Shown: piece after piece, positions 61,392 through 64,000 of the stretch
Layout of the letters: each line of letters begins with the position of its first letter
Position numbering within the stretch: the first letter of the stretch is position 1
Source: RHKX01 sp963745755
GTDB lineage: Bacteria > Actinomycetota > Thermoleophilia > Solirubrobacterales > 70-9
Assembly: GCA_963745755.1 (NCBI GenBank)
Contig: CAVUYP010000001.1
Location: 1,178,001-1,242,000 of the forward strand
Length of the DNA: 64,000 nt
Direction: 5' to 3'
Translations under genes and position numbers: made by a program
Notes under the pieces: generated by a model
Seen by the model: only the letters and a program-made list of their open reading frames with translations
What the model was told of the DNA's origin: nothing
Databases searched by the model: none

Positions 61392-62279
61392 ATGCGCATC
61401 CGCGAGTCATTCAGCCGCGTTATCCGCCGGCGCCATGCAGACACGTCCGGGCCGGGAAGCGCCGGCGAGCCGTTCCCGGGTTACGACCGGATCGACGAGA
61501 AGGAGCTGATCGAACAGCTCCACCGTTATTCGCAGACGGAGCTCGAGGCGATCGAGGCATACGAGCAGTCCCACGGCAATCGGATCCGCGTACTGAACAA
61601 GCTCCACTACCTGCGGCAAAGCGAGCCGTTGCCGGGCTATGACGCACTCAGCGTCGAAGACATTGCGGCTGCGTTGGAGAAGGCTGACCTGGGGGCGATC
61701 AAGGACGTTCGCGCCTACGAGCGCAAGTTTCACAACCGTCCGAATGTGCAGGACGTCGTTGAAACAGCCCGCCACCGGCGCGAAGCGGAGGAGGCGGCGG
61801 GTGGTGAAACCGGTGGCTACCAGGCAACCAGCTACGGACCTTCGACCTCGGACGTCGGATCGCATTCGCCCGGCCCCGGCGAGTTGGCCGCCAACAAGGA
61901 TCTGGTGACGCTCTTCCACGACGAAGTGATCAACGCTCACGACCTCGGCGCCGTCGACCGTCTCGTCGGTGACGAGATTGTGCAGAACGGCGAGGTGCGC
62001 CGTCGTTCGGCCCACCTGGAGGCGGTTTCCGAACTCCTCGACGCCTTTCCCGATCTCCGCGTCAAGACCGACCTGATTCTCGCCGAGGGGGACCTTGTCT
62101 CAGTCCACCAGCGATGGACCGGAACGCATCGGGAGATGGTCGGGGGCGTCGAGCCGACCGGTCGCCTGGTCGAGTTCACCTCGACCGCGGTTTTCAGGAT
62201 CCGCGATGGCCTGATCGCCGAGACTTGGGACGAGGTCGATTTCGCCAGCATGGTGGCGAAGCTCACCGACGACGGCTAG
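61392..62279 (+). CDS. PGYD-repeat protein fused to a SnoaL-like domain
   Basis: 295 aa. Two helical repeats: FPGYDRIDEKELIEQLHRYS with LEAIEAYEQSHGNRIRVLNK, and LPGYDALSVEDIAAALEKAD with IKDVRAYERKFHNRPNVQDV. After a Gly/Ser linker the C-terminus is a SnoaL/ester-cyclase-type domain (LVTLFHDEVINAHDLGAVDR, LLDAFPDLRVKTDLILAEGD, VSVHQRWTGTHR). SD GAAGGGG. A -10 TAGTCT lies upstream. The N-terminal repeat fold may mediate protein contacts; the enzyme activity is unproven. Confidence 0.75.
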   Translation: MRIRESFSRVIRRRHADTSGPGSAGEPFPGYDRIDEKELIEQLHRYSQTELEAIEAYEQSHGNRIRVLNKLHYLRQSEPLPGYDALSVEDIAAALEKADLGAIKDVRAYERKFHNRPNVQDVVETARHRREAEEAAGGETGGYQATSYGPSTSDVGSHSPGPGELAANKDLVTLFHDEVINAHDLGAVDRLVGDEIVQNGEVRRRSAHLEAVSELLDAFPDLRVKTDLILAEGDLVSVHQRWTGTHREMVGGVEPTGRLVEFTSTAVFRIRDGLIAETWDEVDFASMVAKLTDDG

Positions 62280-62344
62280 CCCCGAACGCCCGGGGCTCGC
62301 GAAAGTTCTCCTTGCGGAGGGCTCGAGGGTCACCCTGACGAACA

Positions 62345-62396
62345 TAGCGGGGACCCGATTCGTCTCTCGCTGCGACTCGCGGATCGTCGAGCAAGT
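62345..62396. repeat. dispersed repeat copy j (right half)
   Basis: TAGCGGGGACCCGATTCGTC, then TCTCGCTGCGACTCGCGGAT and CGTCGAGCAAG. Last copy of the family in the window. Confidence 0.7.
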
Positions 62397-62442
62397 GCGC
62401 TCGGCGGCCTAAACGGCATCCGTCGCCGGACTCAAACGACAG

Positions 62443-62478
62443 CGGCCCCGGAGCCGCCTGGCGGCTGCCCCGGGGCCG
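62443..62478. terminator. terminator of the fasciclin gene
   Basis: CGGCCCCGGAGCCGCC and GCGGCTGCCCCGGGGCCG form a long nearly perfect stem, 50 bp after the fasciclin stop on the minus strand. Confidence 0.7.
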
Positions 62479-62528
62479 TGTCCGTCGTCGCTCGGGATGA
62501 CCGAGCGCGATCGTCGCTCTTGTAGCGG

Positions 62529-63092
62529 CTAGAGCGAGAACGGCAGCAGGACGCCGTCGATCACGTGGATGACGCCGTTCGACGCCCGCGCCGCGTTCGG
62601 TGCGACGATCTCGACCTTGCGGCCGGTGGCGTCCTTGAGCTTGACCGAGCCTCTGCGCTTGGTCAGCTTGGACTTCTTCAGCAGGGTCGGGATCCGCTTG
62701 GCGGCTACGACCTGCTTGGCTCCGCGCTTGCCCGGGGCGATGTGGTACTTGAGCACCTTCTTCACCGCCGGCAGGCCGAGCGACGCCACGGCGTTGAAGG
62801 CGTCCGCCTCGCTTACCGCGCCGGTCAGGTCGAGGAACGCCTGGTCCGAAGGCGCGAACACCGTCAGCTGCCGCTTGCCGTCGAGCTTTCGGTCGAGTCC
62901 GGTCGCGACGACGGCATCGCGGAGGATGTCGAAGTCGCCGGGGTTGCTGTCGAACCCACCCGGGCCGGAGATGTCGACCACCGTCTCGACGATCGTCGCC
63001 TTCGGCTTGTTCGGCTTCGCCGTCGCCGCTGGGGCGACCGCAAGAGCGAACACGAGTCCAACGCTTGCCAGTGAGATCAAGAGTTTGCGCAT
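62529..63092 (-). CDS. secreted fasciclin (FAS1) domain protein
   Basis: 187 aa. Signal peptide RKLLISLASVGLVFALAVAP. FAS1 boxes: DFDILRDAVVATGLDRKLDG with TVFAPSDQAFLDL (H1), VLKYHIAPGKRG, and the second box VEIVAPNAARASNGVIHVID. A single FAS1 domain is usual for bacterial secreted adhesion/matrix proteins. Confidence 0.9.
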   Translation of the reverse strand: MRKLLISLASVGLVFALAVAPAATAKPNKPKATIVETVVDISGPGGFDSNPGDFDILRDAVVATGLDRKLDGKRQLTVFAPSDQAFLDLTGAVSEADAFNAVASLGLPAVKKVLKYHIAPGKRGAKQVVAAKRIPTLLKKSKLTKRRGSVKLKDATGRKVEIVAPNAARASNGVIHVIDGVLLPFSL

Positions 63093-63217
63093 GACGCGTT
63101 TTCTCCTTGTGGTTGGTGTCTATTCCTTGTCCAAGGTCTGTCCAAGGTCCCTGGTATTGATAGCACATACGCACAAGGTTTGTCCAGGGTGGTTCCTCGG
63201 CCGCGCTCGGCGGCGGG

Positions 63218-64000
63218 CTAACGGCCCCGGATCACCAGGTCAAGCGACTCGGCGGCGTCGGCCGGGCTCGTTGACAGCGACCGGGCCCCGAGCCCCTCGG
63301 CGAGCTCGGGACCGACGCCGGTGCCGCCAAGCGCGAGCGGGTGCTCGCGGGCGAGCTCGCGGAGGTCGTCGGCGGCCTCCTCGATCCGGCTCCGGTCAGT
63401 CGCGGCAAAAACAATCACGTCGGCGCCGAGGTCGTTTGCCGTCTCAGCGACCGTGGCGACCGGGGAGTCAGCGCCGAGGAAAGCGATCCGCCAGCCTCGC
63501 CTCCAGAGTGTGAGGCCGAAACAGATCAAGCCGAGGTCGTGGCGCTCCCCCGGCGGGCACGCAAGCACCGCCCAGGGTCCACCACCGGTACCCCATCCCC
63601 GCGCCAGGCCGAGCAGCCGCCCGCGCAGCACGTTCGTGGCGAAGTGTTCCTGGCCGACGCTGAGCTTTCCGCGCTCCCAATCGGTGCCGATCCCTCGCAG
63701 GACCGGAAAGATCACGGTCTCGACGACGAACTCCAGGCTGAGCCCTGAAAGCGCCTCGTCGAGCACGGCGTTCGCGCTCGCCTCGTCGAGTCGCTCGAGC
63801 GCGCCGCGAAGCCGCGCCGCGAGGCGTTCGGCCTCGAGGCTCGAGGGCGATCCGGCGGCGGCCTGCGACGACTGCGCCCGGACCTGTTCAGCCGCCTCGG
63901 CGGCAGATAGCCCCTCACCGATCAGCGCCTGCATCGCCCGGACCCTGGCGGCGTCGGCATCCGTGTAGAGCCGATAGCCGCCCTCCGAGCGCCCCGGCCT
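63218..64000 (-). CDS. MerR/B12-binding (CarH-like) regulator, 5'-truncated
   Basis: The frame is open to base 64000 (RPGRSEGGYRLYTDADAARV), so the N-terminal MerR HTH is cut. A helical cobalamin-cap region (LDEALSGLSLEFVVETVIFP, SVGQEHFATNVLRGRLLGLA with the E-x-x-H cap motif) is followed by a Rossmann-like B12 domain (ACPPGERHDLGLICFGLTLW, AFLGADSPVATVAETANDLG). The lower-ligand DxHxxG motif is replaced by ERHDLG, keeping the His. Probably a light- or cobalamin-dependent repressor. Confidence 0.85.
   Translation of the reverse strand, partial: RPGRSEGGYRLYTDADAARVRAMQALIGEGLSAAEAAEQVRAQSSQAAAGSPSSLEAERLAARLRGALERLDEASANAVLDEALSGLSLEFVVETVIFPVLRGIGTDWERGKLSVGQEHFATNVLRGRLLGLARGWGTGGGPWAVLACPPGERHDLGLICFGLTLWRRGWRIAFLGADSPVATVAETANDLGADVIVFAATDRSRIEEAADDLRELAREHPLALGGTGVGPELAEGLGARSLSTSPADAAESLDLVIRGR

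Noticed and set aside
34741..62396. CRISPR array
   Set aside because: The repeats are kilobases apart, partly incomplete, and there are no regular spacers or cas genes.

Overview
The window is a high-GC bacterial chromosome segment. A form I CO dehydrogenase cluster, short secreted proteins with a Lys/Ala-rich linker behind the signal peptide, YVTN beta-propeller/PKD proteins, hydrolase-cyclase fusions and TAnnnT-driven leaderless genes together suggest an actinobacterium of the Thermoleophilia/Solirubrobacterales type. This placement is inferred from gene content, not from a marker gene. No complete rRNA or tRNA gene is present.

Layout. 1-13 kb holds ordinary metabolism: a hydrolase-LuxR protein cut by the window edge, a methyltransferase/hotdog pair, a CFA-synthase-like methyltransferase, a coupled SDR-sixA-APC permease operon, a 14-TM drug exporter, a penicillin-acylase-type hydrolase and a haloalkane dehalogenase. 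13-25 kb is the CO dehydrogenase region. On the minus strand a five-gene set of small overlapping membrane proteins runs into coxM-coxS-coxL (active-site motif AYRCSFR), then XdhC-YHS, a MobA-like nucleotidyltransferase, coxD, coxE, a small Cys protein and a stand-alone coxL-like domain. A separate coxG operon and a divergent second XdhC flank it. 25-34 kb carries a sulfite-oxidase-like molybdoenzyme, a trypsin-like protease, an enoyl-CoA hydratase, a hydrolase-adenylate cyclase and a toxin-antitoxin pair.

34-62 kb looks like an accessory region. It starts with a DUF2382/tyrosine-integrase chimera and contains about ten copies of a dispersed, partly palindromic repeat that is absent from the first 34 kb, two tRNA 3'-half fragments (Met, Pro), truncated genes, and an inverted duplication of a MarR-cupin cassette. 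Cargo includes surface beta-propellers, a 1135-aa cyclase-ATPase regulator, a glycosyltransferase, a SARP regulator and a K+ channel. The window ends in a MerR/B12-binding regulator.

Two patterns cut across the window. (1) Several genes have a -10 hexamer TAnnnT exactly 6 nt before the start codon. In four genes without a usable ATG/GTG/TTG, the codon at exactly that position is ATC (three times) or ACG (once), which suggests near-cognate initiation on leaderless mRNAs. (2) More than 20 otherwise well-conserved genes carry frameshifts, almost all of them net +1 insertions. This points to an insertion-biased sequence error rather than gene decay, so I list those loci as genes and give the approximate position of each shift.
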